DNA of 64,000 nucleotides from Sorghum bicolor (taxonomy: Eukaryota > Streptophyta > Magnoliopsida > Poales > Poaceae), in contig NC_012872.2 of the NCBI RefSeq assembly GCF_000003195.3, positions 6,014,001 to 6,078,000 of the forward strand, read 5' to 3'. Positions 47,921 to 59,331 of this stretch are shown in pieces. The stretch's first letter is position 1, and each line of letters begins with the position of its first letter. The position numbers and the translations under genes were made by a program. The notes under the pieces were generated by a model. It saw only the letters and a program-made list of their open reading frames with translations. It was not told the origin of the DNA and ran no database searches.

Positions 47921-49661
47921 ACCGTGATCTTTTCTTTAGCCACATTGACGTAGTAGACGTACCATCGTTATCTTAAAAAGATGACGTGCCCTATTGTTTT
48001 TAAAGTGGTTTATCTTCCTTTGTTTTTATTAGGGCATTGCCCAATGCGAGCTAATACAGCCGTATGCTCCTTGATAGGTGTGTTTGGCATGGTTTCTGGG
48101 CTTCTCTATTTTTTATTCAAAAACGACTTTTCTAAAAAATGTTGGCAGGACTCCTCTAGAGAAGGTAGAGCCGAAGGCAGAGTAGAGCTCTACCAAATAG
48201 TCCCAAAGTATACATGCCACGCATACAGGAAAACATGGGGATGTATAGCACATCAACACAGGTAGCTTGGGCTGATGCCTTTAGGGCCTATTAGATGCAC
48301 TAAAAACTCAAAAATTTACAAAAATTTTCATCACATTGAATCTTAATGCACATGCATGAAACATTAAATATAGATAAAAAATAACTAATTGCACAGTTTA
48401 GCTGTAAATCACGAGATGAATCTTTTAAGCCTAGTTAGTCTATGATTGGACAATGTTTAATTGGACCGTGAACTAAAAAACGGTTTATTTTTCATCTATG
48501 TGTTTGGATACCTAGGTCTAAAATTTGGGTAACTAAAACATTGTCCATAGCATCCAAACAAGCTCTTACTTACACAGTTGTATTTTAGTCGTCGAAATAG
48601 TTTAGACTTCCAATTAAACTACATCAACAATATAGAGGTTTGACAAAATATATTTCGTTGCCGCATATTGCAAAGAGAGTTAGGGCATAGTGTGACTTGC
48701 CAGTGTTGGACGCTCGGGTATTGTGACATCGATGGCACATGGAAGGGTAGAAGATGCATAATAGAGTTATGACGATAATACAAGATAGAGAAATCAATAG
48801 GTGTAGATAAAGATAAAGAAAATATCAATAGTAATGGACTGGCTTGGATGTTCAATCTGTGATCTCACTGACCAAAGGTGACAACGATTTGAGACACTTA
48901 CCAACTTAACACCTTCCATTATCTATGGTTGCATCAGTTATATTCGTATTTTGTAAAATAATATTTAACCTTAGATTTGTTGAGATATTTATTATAGCAA
49001 AAAATTATCAAAAAATTTTTTTGATCTATTTTACTACGATAATGTGAACAAGAACCAAGATAGTACATACACTGCAGTTCTTGGTAGAAAAGAGAGAAAA
49101 ACGAGTAGAATGAATACACGTAGAGTATGATTTAATTTGTAAAAGATACGAAGTAAATCACAATGGTTTGTTTCTTATAACCCTTTAATCTAAACATTGC
49201 TCTCGGAGGTTAAAATGGTAGGACACAATTTCTTTTTAGATTAAACCCTAGCGGTTAAAATTAGCATGGCACCTGGTTTTAGTCGATGCAAGAGAGTGGG
49301 ACAATCAACCAGATCGACAAAACAGATTAATTATAAAAAAGTTAAAAAGTCTAGAAATCCACGTCGACAAAAACCACCACCGCCGTATCAGCCAAACGTT
49401 GAAGGCTAACTTTATCTACTAGCAAACAATTGTACTGAAAGAAGAGACTTCAAGAATGGAAAAAAAACAAACTAAAGAATGAACACTTTGCTAGCTCGCT
49501 AATACTACAAAGTGACACTGACACACCGTGTGTGATGGTAATTGGTAATATAAGCATCCGAGGCAGAGGTACACAAGTCCCCTCTTGCTAGCAACCTAGC
49601 TGTAGCCGTTGGTTTACCACACGGCTGGCAGGTCGTTCCTGAACTTTCTTTCTTAAATTAA
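47921..49661. other. Intergenic with a MITE remnant
   Basis: 48290-48465 keeps the interior of a GGCCTTG MITE (ACATGCATGAAACATTAAAT, GCACAGTTTAGCTGTAAATC) but both ends are lost. The rest is AT-rich with no supported gene. Confidence 0.5.
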
Positions 49662-49889
49662 GGCCTTGTTTAGTTCCCCAAAAATTTTGTAAAATTTTTC
49701 AGATTCTCCGTCACATCAAATCTTTAGACTTATGCATGAAATATTAAATATAGATGAAAATAAAAATTAATTACATAGTTTAGTCGGAATTGACGAGACG
49801 AATCTTTTAAGTCTAACAATATTTGTTAAATACAAATGAAAGTGCTACTATTCCTATTTTACAAAACTTTTTTGAAAGTAAACAAGGCC
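49662..49889. mobile_element. GGCCTTGTTTAGTTC-family MITE
   Basis: GGCCTTGTTTAGTTCCCC and AAGTAAACAAGGCC ends, TAA on both sides. Confidence 0.85.
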
Positions 49890-50266
49890 TAACAGTTCGT
49901 CTGGCGCGGTCAGGCAGAGGTTGCCGTCGTTGACGAGTAGGCATGCATTAGGCAGTCGACAAGTGGAGTGCCGTCAGCTGCAAGGCTTGGTTGGTTGAGC
50001 ATCTGGAAGGGATATTATTCTAACGACCTAGCATATTTTTTTAGATAATGTAACGACCTAGCATAAACAGACATCAGATCCAAGATATATACGATGATTC
50101 AGAATGTTTATTTTTTACATTGCCCTTTTTCGATCAGTTGCACTACTGATAAATGATCTCCTTCCCTCTCCATGAAATTCTCCATTTTAATCACTTTCCA
50201 TGAAGGAAGTGCTTCGAAACAGATTTCAAATAAATACAAGAGGTATTTCAAGCAGAGAGATAAGGC

Positions 50267-50561
50267 TGTAACACCCGGCTCAGGGCTTAATAGGATTAAT
50301 AAGAGACTCATGCCAACAAGTTGCAACTTCTTTTCCGGGAGCCTATCTCGAAAGAACTCTAAAGTTAAGCGTGTTTGGCCTAGAGCAATTTATGGATGGG
50401 TGACCAACCGGAAAGTAGTTCCCGGATGCGCACGAGTGAGGACAAAGTGTGCAGAAAAGACTAGTGTTGGTCTGTGGGGTAGTGTTGGTCTGTGGGGGCT
50501 GACTATGTCCTAGAAAAGTAGCCAGATGTAAGCGGGCCCGGCCTCGTGGAGACGGGATGTT
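50267..50561 (+). mobile_element. Cassandra-type TRIM LTR carrying 5S rRNA-derived sequence
   Basis: It begins TGTAACACCCGG, the hallmark start of Cassandra LTRs. At about 50310-50430 it carries a 5S rRNA-like segment including AAAGTTAAGCGTGTTTGG and GGATGGGTGACC, which correspond to the 5S internal promoter (A box and C box). Only one LTR is seen, and its expected TGTTACA-like end is cut at GATGTT by the adjoining MITE. It is therefore a solo or truncated LTR, not a functional 5S gene. Confidence 0.8.
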
Positions 50562-51404
50562 GGCCTTGTTTAATTCCCACAAAAAAACTAAAAACTTTTC
50601 AAGATTTTTCGTCACATCAAATCTTACGACACATGCATGGAGCATTAAATATAGATGAAAACAAAAACTAATTGTATAGTTACTTTTCTTCTGGCTGGTT
50701 TTGCATAAGAGATGTTGGACAACGGATAGAAGGTGGCGCCATGGACTTCAAGAGGACAACCTGTGCATCTTTTGCGATCAGTCGCCTGAGACTTTGGATC
50801 ACATTGTTTTGGGCTGTGTGTTCAGCCGTGAGGTTTGGTCCTCATGCCTAAGAAAGTTCCAGCTGCGGCACATAATTTCGGTCCAAGAACAGGACATTAT
50901 GATATGGTGGACCGATTTCAGAAAAAGGCTTCCGAAGCAAATCCGTCGAGGCTTTGACTCTCTCTTCTTCATTGTCAGAAGGAACCTCTGGAAGGAGCGC
51001 ATGCGAGAACCTTTGGCAGATCTTCTCGGCAGCCGGCTGATCTTCTGCAAGCTGTCCTTGATGAAGCGTCGCTCTGGGTGGCTGTTGGATTCAGGGCGCT
51101 TGGGGCAGTGCTGGCCTTTGGCCAGTAATTCAACAGTTTATCAAATGTCTATTGCTGTTTAGCTTGTTTTTTTGTGTTGGTGTAACTTCTTGCGGTAATC
51201 TTACTGGGTTGGGCTTTTGTTGTAAAACTCTTATCCTTCGCTTAATGGAATACATCCAGTGCATGTTCTCGAAAAAAAGTTTGTCTGTAAATCGCGAGAC
51301 GAATCTTTTAAGCATAGCTACTCCATGATTGGACAATATTTGTCACAAACAAACGAAAGTGCTATAGTAGCGAAATCCAAAAAAATTTTGCATCTAAACA
51401 AGGC
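50562..51404. mobile_element. GGCCTTG-family MITE split by a LINE fragment
   Basis: The left part (50562-50681) ends at ..AATTGTATAGTT and the right part resumes at GTTTGTCTGTAAATCGCGAG (about 51281), which is where an intact family member continues. The intervening about 600 bp is a LINE 3' end. Confidence 0.8.
50682..51280 (+). pseudogene. 5'-truncated LINE with reverse-transcriptase zinc-binding domain
   Basis: An open frame at 50701-51162 lacks an ATG at its 5' end. It shows the zf-RVT pattern of plant LINE ORF2 C-termini: RCWTTDRRWRHGL, then CIFC...ETLDH..LGC and REVW. Downstream is a short 3' UTR ending TTCTCG plus an A-run, consistent with target-primed insertion and 5' truncation. 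It is a dead fragment of a non-LTR retrotransposon, not a host gene. Confidence 0.85.
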
Positions 51405-51457
51405 TTAAGTTGCAGCTTATTGCATGCCTTTTTTCCCTTTTCTAGGACATCGATTTA

Positions 51458-51793
51458 GGCTCTATTTAGTTCACGAATTTTTTTCATGTCACATCGGATG
51501 TGTTGGAAGGATGTCGGGAGGGGTTTTTGGAAACTAATAAAAAAACAAATTACATAGCTCATCTGAAAACTGCAAGACAAATCTATTAAGCCTAATTAAT
51601 CTGTCATTAGCACATGTGGGTTACTGTAGCATTTATGGCTAATCATGGACTAATTAGGTTTAAAAGATTCGTCTCATGATTTACAATCAAACTGTGCAAT
51701 TAGTTTTTTCGTCTACATTTAATGTTACATGCATGTGTCTAAAGATTCGCTAGGATGAATGAAAAATTTTTAGGTAGAAAACTAAACATGGCC
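51458..51793. mobile_element. Related longer MITE, GGCTCTATTTAGTTC ends
   Basis: The ends GGCTCTATTTAGTTC and AAACTAAACATGGCC are flanked by TTA and TAG. It shares the CTAATTAGG..AAAAGATTCGTCTC core with the GGCCTTG family but is about 100 bp longer, with an inverted-repeat interior. Confidence 0.65.
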
Positions 51794-52686
51794 TAGATAG
51801 ATAGATCAACAAGGCACGCAGTCCTCTGTTCCACACTGTAGTACCTCAGATGCAAGGGTACACAATTAAATATAAGGACAATCATGGCAGCGAAGATACG
51901 GCAAACTTGGAGGTGTAAACAGAACAAATCAAGAAGAGTGGCAGCAGTGGTAGTTAAGATAATATGATTCTCACACTACTTGCCGCTTGGAAAGCGTGGG
52001 ATGAGATGGTGTCACTGTCACCAGATGAGCAGGACAATCTGGAAAGCACACACATGCATTGTGCATAATTGGAGGGGAAGTACACCAGGAGGGGCAGAAG
52101 AAGAAGATGCATCAATTTGACAATTTGCAGCAATTGGACGGATGGACGATGTATGGAAGGTAGAAAGGGGGTGAGAAAGCCACAGCGTACCTAACAGCTC
52201 TCCAAAAAGGCAATCCAGTATGCAGGGATGCAATTGGCTGCCTCCTTTGCATCACTGACCTGGTCTCTGCCTACCTTTCTTCTCACCTCCTTTTCTTCCC
52301 AGCTGACAGAGAGTAGTCGCTGCATACGTATTTGCCTGAAGCAAATGGTGACTGTATCCTTCCTGCTTCTTGCTATTCATGTCAAGTGACTCCATTAACA
52401 GAAACTTTATCTCTGTTTTTTTTTGGGAAAAAATTGGAGGGAACTAGACCTGATCTGAAAGCCGAGCATCAACACCGAAAAACGAAAGATTTGTACAAAA
52501 CAAAAAAGGTATCCACTTATATATGATTTTATTTTATTTCACCCATGGAAGAGCTATATATTCAGTATTCCCTGTTACTACAGTACAACCACACTGTTAT
52601 CTCCACCTGATAAGAGCCATGGTACAGTACGAGTCTACAACCACACTGATTAATTACTCTGTGACAGTGAGGGCTCGTATGGAGCA
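51794..52686. other. 3' flank of the first PAS2-type gene
   Basis: 51959-52060 and 52330-52620 are paralogous to 57932-58030 and 58022-59220, marking the duplicated block of the dehydratase array. No gene seen. Confidence 0.55.
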
Positions 52687-53394
52687 TTACGCGGTTTTCG
52701 CCTTGGACAGGACCTTCTTCCTCTGGGCGAGCATGTAACGGTACAAGTATGGGAATCCTGAGAGCCAAAAGAAGCAGAAGCAGCAGTGTGTCATGTCAGA
52801 TCCTACTTTGCTTGGATGAAGATATATAGAGGGAGGGGCACCTGGGATGTAGAGACTGGTCAATGCCGCGCAGATGTAGAAGGATCTTCCCTGCAAATTG
52901 AAGTTGTCGCCAAGATATAGGTCAAACTGGTTACCCAGCTGAGCTTGAGCAACATGGTCACTGGCCTCTTCAAGTTCACTTACCTTCATGTGAGGCATGG
53001 CAACAAAGATTAAGCCCACCTCACTGATGAGCCCAATAGGGTAGAGTAAAGTGAACGTGGAGTACCTTCAAAAGGTTGGGGAAATAATAGGGAGCGATTC
53101 AGTTTAAAGAGAAATTGCAAAAGGGATCCATCCCACCGTTTCTTTCAAGCCAGTGGGATGGATGTATTCAGAATTAACTTGTGCCAACCTGAGCCATAGG
53201 AGCCAGAAAGGTGTGATCCCAAATGCCTCCTTCAAACCAAAGAAAGAATATCTGATGACCTGCAATCCACAGCAGTAAAGTATACCCTGAGATGGAGGAG
53301 GCACTATGTTTTGACATTAATATCATCATGAGAAACTTCACAAATCACAACATGCAACTTTTTTTTGCCTATTTTTTTCTTTTATTAGGAACTC

Positions 53395-53434
<40 letters not shown>

Positions 53435-55157
53435 TCAACATCTGTTGCAGTTAGTATGTACGCACCTCAGTGATGGACCAGCTTAGGACCAAGGAAGCAA
53501 CGAGGACATGAGACTGTGTCTGCAACACAAACAACGTGCACATTGATCGTACAGTATTCTTGAAAACCCAGCCAAGTAACTGTTTACTAAGTTAATTCTA
53601 AAAACTGTTTACTTAGTTGGGATATATACAACAAAAGTAAACTGAAGAAAACAGAGCAGTCTAAGATGCACTCGTGCTGTCTTATCTGTAGCTTTCCCAT
53701 GGTCAGAAGCAAAACATAACTAACATTCTAGTTTAGGAGTTTTTTTTAAAAAGTTTAGGAGTTTTTTTTTCGAAAGAACTCTAGTTTAGGAGTTGAACAA
53801 ATCACTACGTTTTCTTTATTCATCATGCCCTTTAAAAACCAGAACTTGTGTAATATGAAAGATCAAGAGCTAATGCTACCTCAGGGAAACTCCACACGAT
53901 GTACCAGGTAACTAAGATCCTTCCGCCGACTTGTGGAAGAGTTGCACTGAGTGGAGATCTCACAAGCCCTTTGAGCAGTTCAACATATCATTTCAATTTT
54001 TCCAAAAAAAGTAATACAAGAGTTAATTTCTGAAAACTACTACTTTCATGTTGAAATCTTTGAGGGATTATTCAAAAGTCAGTTCTGATCACTGTTCGCC
54101 TAAACGGCCGTTTACACCGTTTAAACGCCGTGTAAACGCTACACAATGGTACACCGTTTCTGTTTAATCATCTGTTTAGTCCGTTTAATTGACCGTTTAG
54201 CCCGTTTAATGGACTGTTTAGCCCGAATAATGGCTAAACGGTTGGTGACCGACTGTTTACCGTTTAGCGTTTAGGAAAACATTGGTTCTGATAAAGACTG
54301 CATTCCATAGCTAGAATATCATGACTAACAAGGACAGTGAAAAATATAAACATAAATGGGAGAGAAAGAAGAACCTCTTACCTAAAATAGAATGAGGAAT
54401 CTGCGCTACCAGCGAAGCCATCACCAGTGAAATTCAAATTACTTAGTAAATTAGCACGGTTAGGATGATAAAGGAATTCCACAAAGTTTCTTGTAGGACC
54501 ACGAGCTATAAGTGTGTGACAACTAAATTGAAAGACTGCATATAAACTCTCTCCCTATTGTTAATTTTTTTCGCTCTTCCTATTGTTAATAAAGAAATGG
54601 ATAAGATGCTTGAGGTGCTGATACACAAAACGAATTTTTAGCACCGTAAAACTTGCTGATTGTACCATATCAAGTTTAAACCTTCACTTGTGTTAAACTA
54701 TCCACGTGGCATGCTGACTAATGTGATAATGCGGCCTTGACATGTGGGGGCAAAAGCTGCTGAAAAATGACTATCGAGATGAGAGAGGTTCAATTATAGA
54801 CTCTGTGATCTTCTCTATAATTACATTAAGGTGTTCGATAAAACATGTGGCTAGGCTAACATTAGTTTACCTCTGCTATGGCAGCAGTCTGTGAAAACAA
54901 AAGTGGCAGCTTGACAGCAGCATAGACGGCCTCATGGCCACCGCCTAACAGCGCCAAGGTTCCGTGGTATAGCACCTCCAACCTGCAGAATTGAAATCCA
55001 AGAACCCAAATCAAACCAACAGGCCCATGTCCAATCCAAGAAGAGACCTCAGGAACTGAAAATAGGCGGATCTATCTACTAACCATCCGAAGAAGGTAAC
55101 CCAGTTGTACACGGAGAGGTAGAGCCGCCGAACCGCCGACCCGTCGGCACCCGCCAT
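52687..55157 (-). CDS. PAS2: 3-hydroxyacyl-CoA dehydratase, PASTICCINO2 type, array copy 1
   Basis: Nine exons close in frame to 206 aa: 55084-55157, 54871-54982, 54382-54400 (19-nt micro-exon), 53880-53968, 53466-53519, 53189-53259, 52984-53065, 52842-52890, 52687-52757. The family performs the third step of very-long-chain fatty-acid elongation in the ER. VRRLYLSVYNWV, SATLPQ, VLSWSITE and RYSFFGLKEAFG are family hallmarks. The catalytic pair is kept: Tyr148 and Glu155 in LLYPIGLISEVG, spaced as in yeast Phs1. The protein ends in QRKKVLSKAKTA, a lysine-rich ER tail. The model lacks about 15-20 residues usually found between the MPHMK segment and the last membrane helix. The 93-bp intron there (52891-52983) is open in frame, so retention would restore length. 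Confidence 0.88.
53398..53433. repeat. (TA)n microsatellite in a PAS2 intron
   Basis: About eighteen uninterrupted TA units; absent from the equivalent intron of copy 2. Confidence 0.9.
54090..54284. mobile_element. 195-bp hAT-like MITE built of CCGTTTA repeats
   Basis: Flanked by exact GTTCTGAT duplications (54082-54089, 54285-54292). The ends CACTGTTCGCCTAAACG and CGTTTAGGAAAACATTG are imperfect inverted repeats. CCGTTTA occurs six times on the plus strand, plus complementary TAAACGG copies. The paralogous intron of array copy 2 reads AAGTTCTGATAAAGATTG uninterrupted near 60730, giving the empty site. Confidence 0.9.
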
Positions 55158-55795
55158 TGAAGAGTTGCAGGGTGGAAGACACTGAGATGGCCATCGCTTT
55201 AAGGTGCTGGCTTTGATGACCTAAAACATATGAATCAGACGCATACAAAAAACTGATCTTGGTTGGCTAGTGCAAAGTGGCAATAACTGTCATTGCTGCT
55301 ACTGCTTACCAGCCACCACCCATGCACCCACGCTAAATCCAAGCATATGACCTGCAAATTTTCTCTGAACAGCTGGTAGCATATAGTACAATACAACTTG
55401 TTTCTCCAAAAAAAGTTATTTTCTTTTCTTTATTTATCTGTTTTGTATTACCAATATGTATAGTCAATTAGTCATTTGTGAACTTGTTCAATGTCAAAAA
55501 AAAAAGTCATATGTGAACTTTGAAAAGGGTCAACACCACCCTTTTCTTTTGCGCTGATGACTGATCAGGAAAGTAACATCGATATTCAAGACGACTAAAG
55601 TTTGATTCAAAACTCAGGTTGGTTATAAGAAATGAAAATGTGCATAGATGCCACAAAGGATCAGCTGAAAAACATGTAGCTGAAAAACTCAGTGTTAACA
55701 TCAGTCACCAGCCAAGCTAAGGCGCATTAGGAAGAGGGCACTCGTCAACAGCTCTAGAAGCAATAAAAGCATTACTCACCCAGCCATGTAGCTAA
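55158..55795. promoter_or_regulatory. Upstream region of PAS2 copy 1
   Basis: Paralogous to 62086-62690, so the promoter was included in the tandem duplication. Shared blocks include CCACCCA.GCACCCACGCTAA and GTGCATAGATGCCACAAA. No clear TATA box. Confidence 0.5.
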
Positions 55796-56281
55796 GGCCT
55801 TGTTTAGTTCCCTTGCAAAAACTTTTCGGGTTACTATAGCACTTTCGCTTATATGTGGCAATTATTGTCCAATTATAGACTAATTAGACTCAAAAGATTT
55901 ATCTCACAAATACAGGTAAATTGTATAATTAGTTATTTTTATCTATATTTAATACTCTATTCATGTGCGGTAAGATTCTCGATGTGACGAGGAATCTTGA
56001 AAGGTTTTTGGCTTAGACCTTGTTTAGATGCAAAAAATTTTGGGATTTTGACACTGTAGCATTTTCGTTTTTATTTGACAAACATTGTCTAACTATGGAG
56101 TAACTAGGTTTAAAAGATTCATCTCGTGATTTACAAGTAAACTGTGCAATTAGTTATTCTTTTTATCTATATTTAATATTTTATGTATGTGCCGTAAGAT
56201 TCGATGTGACGGAAAATCTTGTAAAGTTTTAGGTTTTTCGGTGTATCTAAACAAGGCCTTAGCTTTTGGAAGGAACAGACC
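55796..56281. mobile_element. GGCCTTG-family MITE containing a nested relative
   Basis: The left end GGCCTTGTTTAGTTCCC is preceded by TAA. The degenerate right end GGAACAGACC is followed by TAA at 56282-56284. A second family member sits inside near its right end. Confidence 0.65.
56016..56258. mobile_element. Nested GGCCTTG-family MITE
   Basis: GACCTTGTTTAGATGC and GTATCTAAACAAGGCC ends, TTA on both sides (56013-56015, 56259-56261). It is the same family as its host element, inserted later. Confidence 0.8.
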
Positions 56282-56284
56282 TAA

Positions 56285-57222
56285 GGCTTCTGGAGTCCAC
56301 TTTTTTTTTTGTGATTTTTAACAACCAAGGTGAGATTAAATCCTTACATGCTGCTGGAGTTCGCTGCCGCTTCCTGTTGCTGCCCGGGGTCTTCTCGTGT
56401 ACGTCTGGTGTCGCCGGCAGGAGCACCGGGGCCGCATGAGGTCATCTCGGGCACCTTCCCCGTGGAGCCCACGCCGGCGCAGAGCGCTCAGCCTGGGGTT
56501 GGTAACTGCCTCGGCACTCCAACGCCGCGGGGGACAGTCACGCCAAGGCGGCTAGCGTTCGATGGCCCCGAGGATGCTGCATCGCTTCTCGCGTGCGAGC
56601 TGGACTACCCACCGGGCTTTGAGCCGACGTCTGGGGCCCGTTCGAGCCGCAGGGAGACAACTGCAAGACCACCATTGTCGACGACGACGACTTTCAGCGA
56701 CGCCTTCTCCAAGAGTGTGCTTCGCAAGCTGGAGCCTCCGTTGGTTCCTGTGCCTCCCCAGCCGCCGTCTCCACGGCCGCCCAGGACGTGCCAGAGCAGG
56801 AGGCGGAGCAGGCGGTTGGCAACTCAGCCACTCGCTCGGGTGCCTACTTCCAAGCGTGGCGAGGTGTTGATCATGCAGCGCATGGGATACATCAAGCCGG
56901 GCCAGCCTCCTACTGCAGCGGCGATCGAGAGGCTCGATAGGCAGCTCGGAGGCGACATGTCGGCGAGCGAGGCCGAGGCGCTGGATGCGCTCTTCCCAGC
57001 GGTCCAGACACGTAGGCGTAGGCGCAAGGCCGCGTCTTAGGCAGGTTTAGGCCGCCGCGTAACACCGGTTGTTCATTTGTGTAATAGCAAGCTAGGGTCT
57101 TTGTGGTGGGTTGGTCCAGCTACGGCTTGTTGACCTCCGGCGCTCTAACCAAGCGCGTTGTATGTTCGATATTTTCTTCTTAAATACAATGATACGCAAA
57201 GCTTTTGCGTATTCGAGAAAAA
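56285..57222 (+). mobile_element. Non-autonomous LINE-like element with ORF1-type frame
   Basis: An open frame at 56330-57040 gives 236 aa, with the first Met not necessarily the start. It is rich in Pro/Arg/Ser. The C-terminal part (RRRSRRLATQPL, KRGEVLIMQRMGYI, ASEAEALDALFP) resembles the C-terminal tail of grass retroelement ORF1-type proteins. It is followed by about 140 bp of UTR and a TGCGTATTCGAG plus A-run tail, the same 3' end seen at 15290 and 59500. No reverse transcriptase is present, so the element is deleted for ORF2. The retroelement origin of the frame is inferred from composition and the tail. Confidence 0.55.
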
Positions 57223-58109
57223 AAACATACATATGGGCCACTATAGGCCAAGCGTCATAATAATACTATTGAAAATTAATAAAATATTCCTATGTCAAGA
57301 AGTATGTCAACAAGGCCACAGTAGCGCCGAGCAGTGCTCTCCAGCGGGCACAGTGCTCACCCAGGCGGCCAGGCCACGGTGCTCGGTCAGCAGCTTTGCT
57401 CGCCCGCACTGCCAGCCGGCCAAGCCGGTTGTTCAGCAGGCTGCAGCCACACAAAATTCAGTTAGGCCGGTCCTCTAACCAGCCAAGCCAGCTTGGTTGC
57501 TCCGGCTGCTGCTCGTGTTTTTCGTTTTTGCTTGATCTTGAGCTCCAGTGTTCCGTTTCGCGTGCCGTTTCTTCCATTGGACTCTGGCTGTGTTCGGGAT
57601 TGTTTCCTCAGTCCTCTAACCAACAGTTGGTTTAGGGGATTTCGAGTCGAGCTCTTGCTTCTTTGTGATAAAATTGGAGAGCACCGTTTTTGGTGTGTGT
57701 TAGCTTTTCGGTCTTTGTGCTGTCCCGCTGTGTTCTTAGTGAACATTCAGCCATGCCTAAGGGCTGTTCGGTACTTTTGATGGATGATCTTGAAATAGTG
57801 ACCATTTCAAAAGATAATATGATTCTCACGCTACTTGCCCGCTGGAGAGCACTGGGGACACCATCTCATGCCTTTTAAATTGGCTCTCATTCACCCTCCT
57901 CCAGTCACCTTGTTCAGTCCTTTAGGTAGTTAAGATAATATGATTCTCACGCTACTTGCCACTTGAAAAGGCATGAGATGGTGTCCCCAGATGGGCAGGA
58001 CAATATGGGAAGCACACAAGTCGCCTGAAGCAAATGGTGACTGTATCCTTCTTGCTTTTTGCTATTCATGTCAAGTGACTCCATTAACAGAAATTTTACC
58101 TTTTTTATC
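57223..58109. other. Intergenic, rearranged
   Basis: It contains a 29-bp direct repeat (57811-57839 and 57932-57960) and an exact 25-bp inverted repeat (57852-57876 and 57966-57990). 57300-57780 has open frames and a retrotransposon-like composition but no recognised domain. 58022-58100 is the paralogue of 52336-52410. Confidence 0.5.
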
Positions 58110-59025
58110 AGGAAAAAGTATACATAACCCCCCAAACTATCTAGTGTGGACTACTTAACCCCTCGAACTATTAAACCGGATATTCTACCCCCTGAACTTT
58201 CAAAACCGGTCAAATAACCCCATCGAGTGGTTATAGAGGGTGGTTTTGTCTTTTTATTTTTTATTTATTTTCGCTGAATCTTTGAAAAATCATAATAAAT
58301 CATAAAAAATCATAAAAATGAAAAATTTAATTTTGTTAGACTCCTGATGAGTTGATCTATACAGTGAATATATAATATGGTATACTTTACTACAAAGTTT
58401 TTGCTGTACCTTTAAATCTATGTTTTTCTATAATTAATTTTAATAATTCATATATGCAGTTCCTGTGGTCCAATTGTGGTGAAATTTTTATGGTGGGCTC
58501 ATTATTATATGCTTGAACTATGGTAAAAAGTTCATACTCATTGGATCAGATATAACAAGAATAAAACTAAATAAATTGATAACTAAGTTATACGTGATCC
58601 ACTAGGTAGGAAACTTTTACCATAGTTCAAGCATACAATAATGAGCTCACCATAAAAATTTCACCACAATTGGATCAAAGGAACTGCATATATCAATTAT
58701 TCGATTTAATTACAGAAAAACGTAGATTTAAAGCTACAACAAAAACTTTATACTAAAGTATACCATATTATATATTCACTGTGTAGATCTACTCATCAAA
58801 AGTCCAAAAAATTGAAATTTTCATTTTATGATTTTCTATAATTTATTATGATTTTTCAAAGATTTAGTGGAAATAAATAAAAAAAAGACAAAACCACCGT
58901 CCAAAACCACTATAGGGGGTTATTTGACCGGTTTTGAAAGTTCAGGGGGTAGAATATCCGGTTTTATAGTTCAGGGGGTGAAGTAGTCCACCCTTAATAG
59001 TTTGGGGGGTTATGTAGACTTTTCC
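58110..59025. mobile_element. Fold-back Mutator-like element with empty site
   Basis: Long inverted arms (left GGAAAAAGTATACATAACCC, right ..GTTATGTAGACTTTTCC) cover most of 916 bp. Exact 9-bp flanks TTTTTTATC occur at 58101-58109 and 59026-59034. The paralogous position near 52408 lacks it. There is no coding potential. Confidence 0.85.
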
Positions 59026-59331
59026 TTTTTTATCGGGGGGGGGGGGGGCCGGGAATGGAGAGAACTAGACATGATCTGAAAAGCCTGGCATCAACACCAA
59101 AAACCGAAAAGCTTTGTACAAAAAGTATCCACTTATATATGATTTTATAACGTTTGCCAATGGAAGAGCTATTTATTCAGTATTCCTTTCGTACAACCAC
59201 GGTGTTATTGCCACCTGATAAGAGCAGTGCATTCTAACATTCCGTGGTCTATAAAGAACCGGGAAGCGCGTCCTCCAGAGAGGCAGAGACACTGGTTACT
59301 CTGTCTGGTACAGTGAGGCTCGTCTGGAGCG

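Noticed and set aside
50310..50430. Genuine 5S rRNA gene
   Set aside because: Diverged from 5S, single, and embedded in an LTR beginning TGTAACACCCGG; it is a Cassandra-type component.
50701..51162. Host zinc-finger gene
   Set aside because: The pattern is the LINE zf-RVT domain, the frame has no proper start, and the whole piece interrupts a MITE.
56562..56870. Second frame overlapping the LINE ORF1-type frame
   Set aside because: Arg/Ser-rich shadow of the longer frame, with no independent support.
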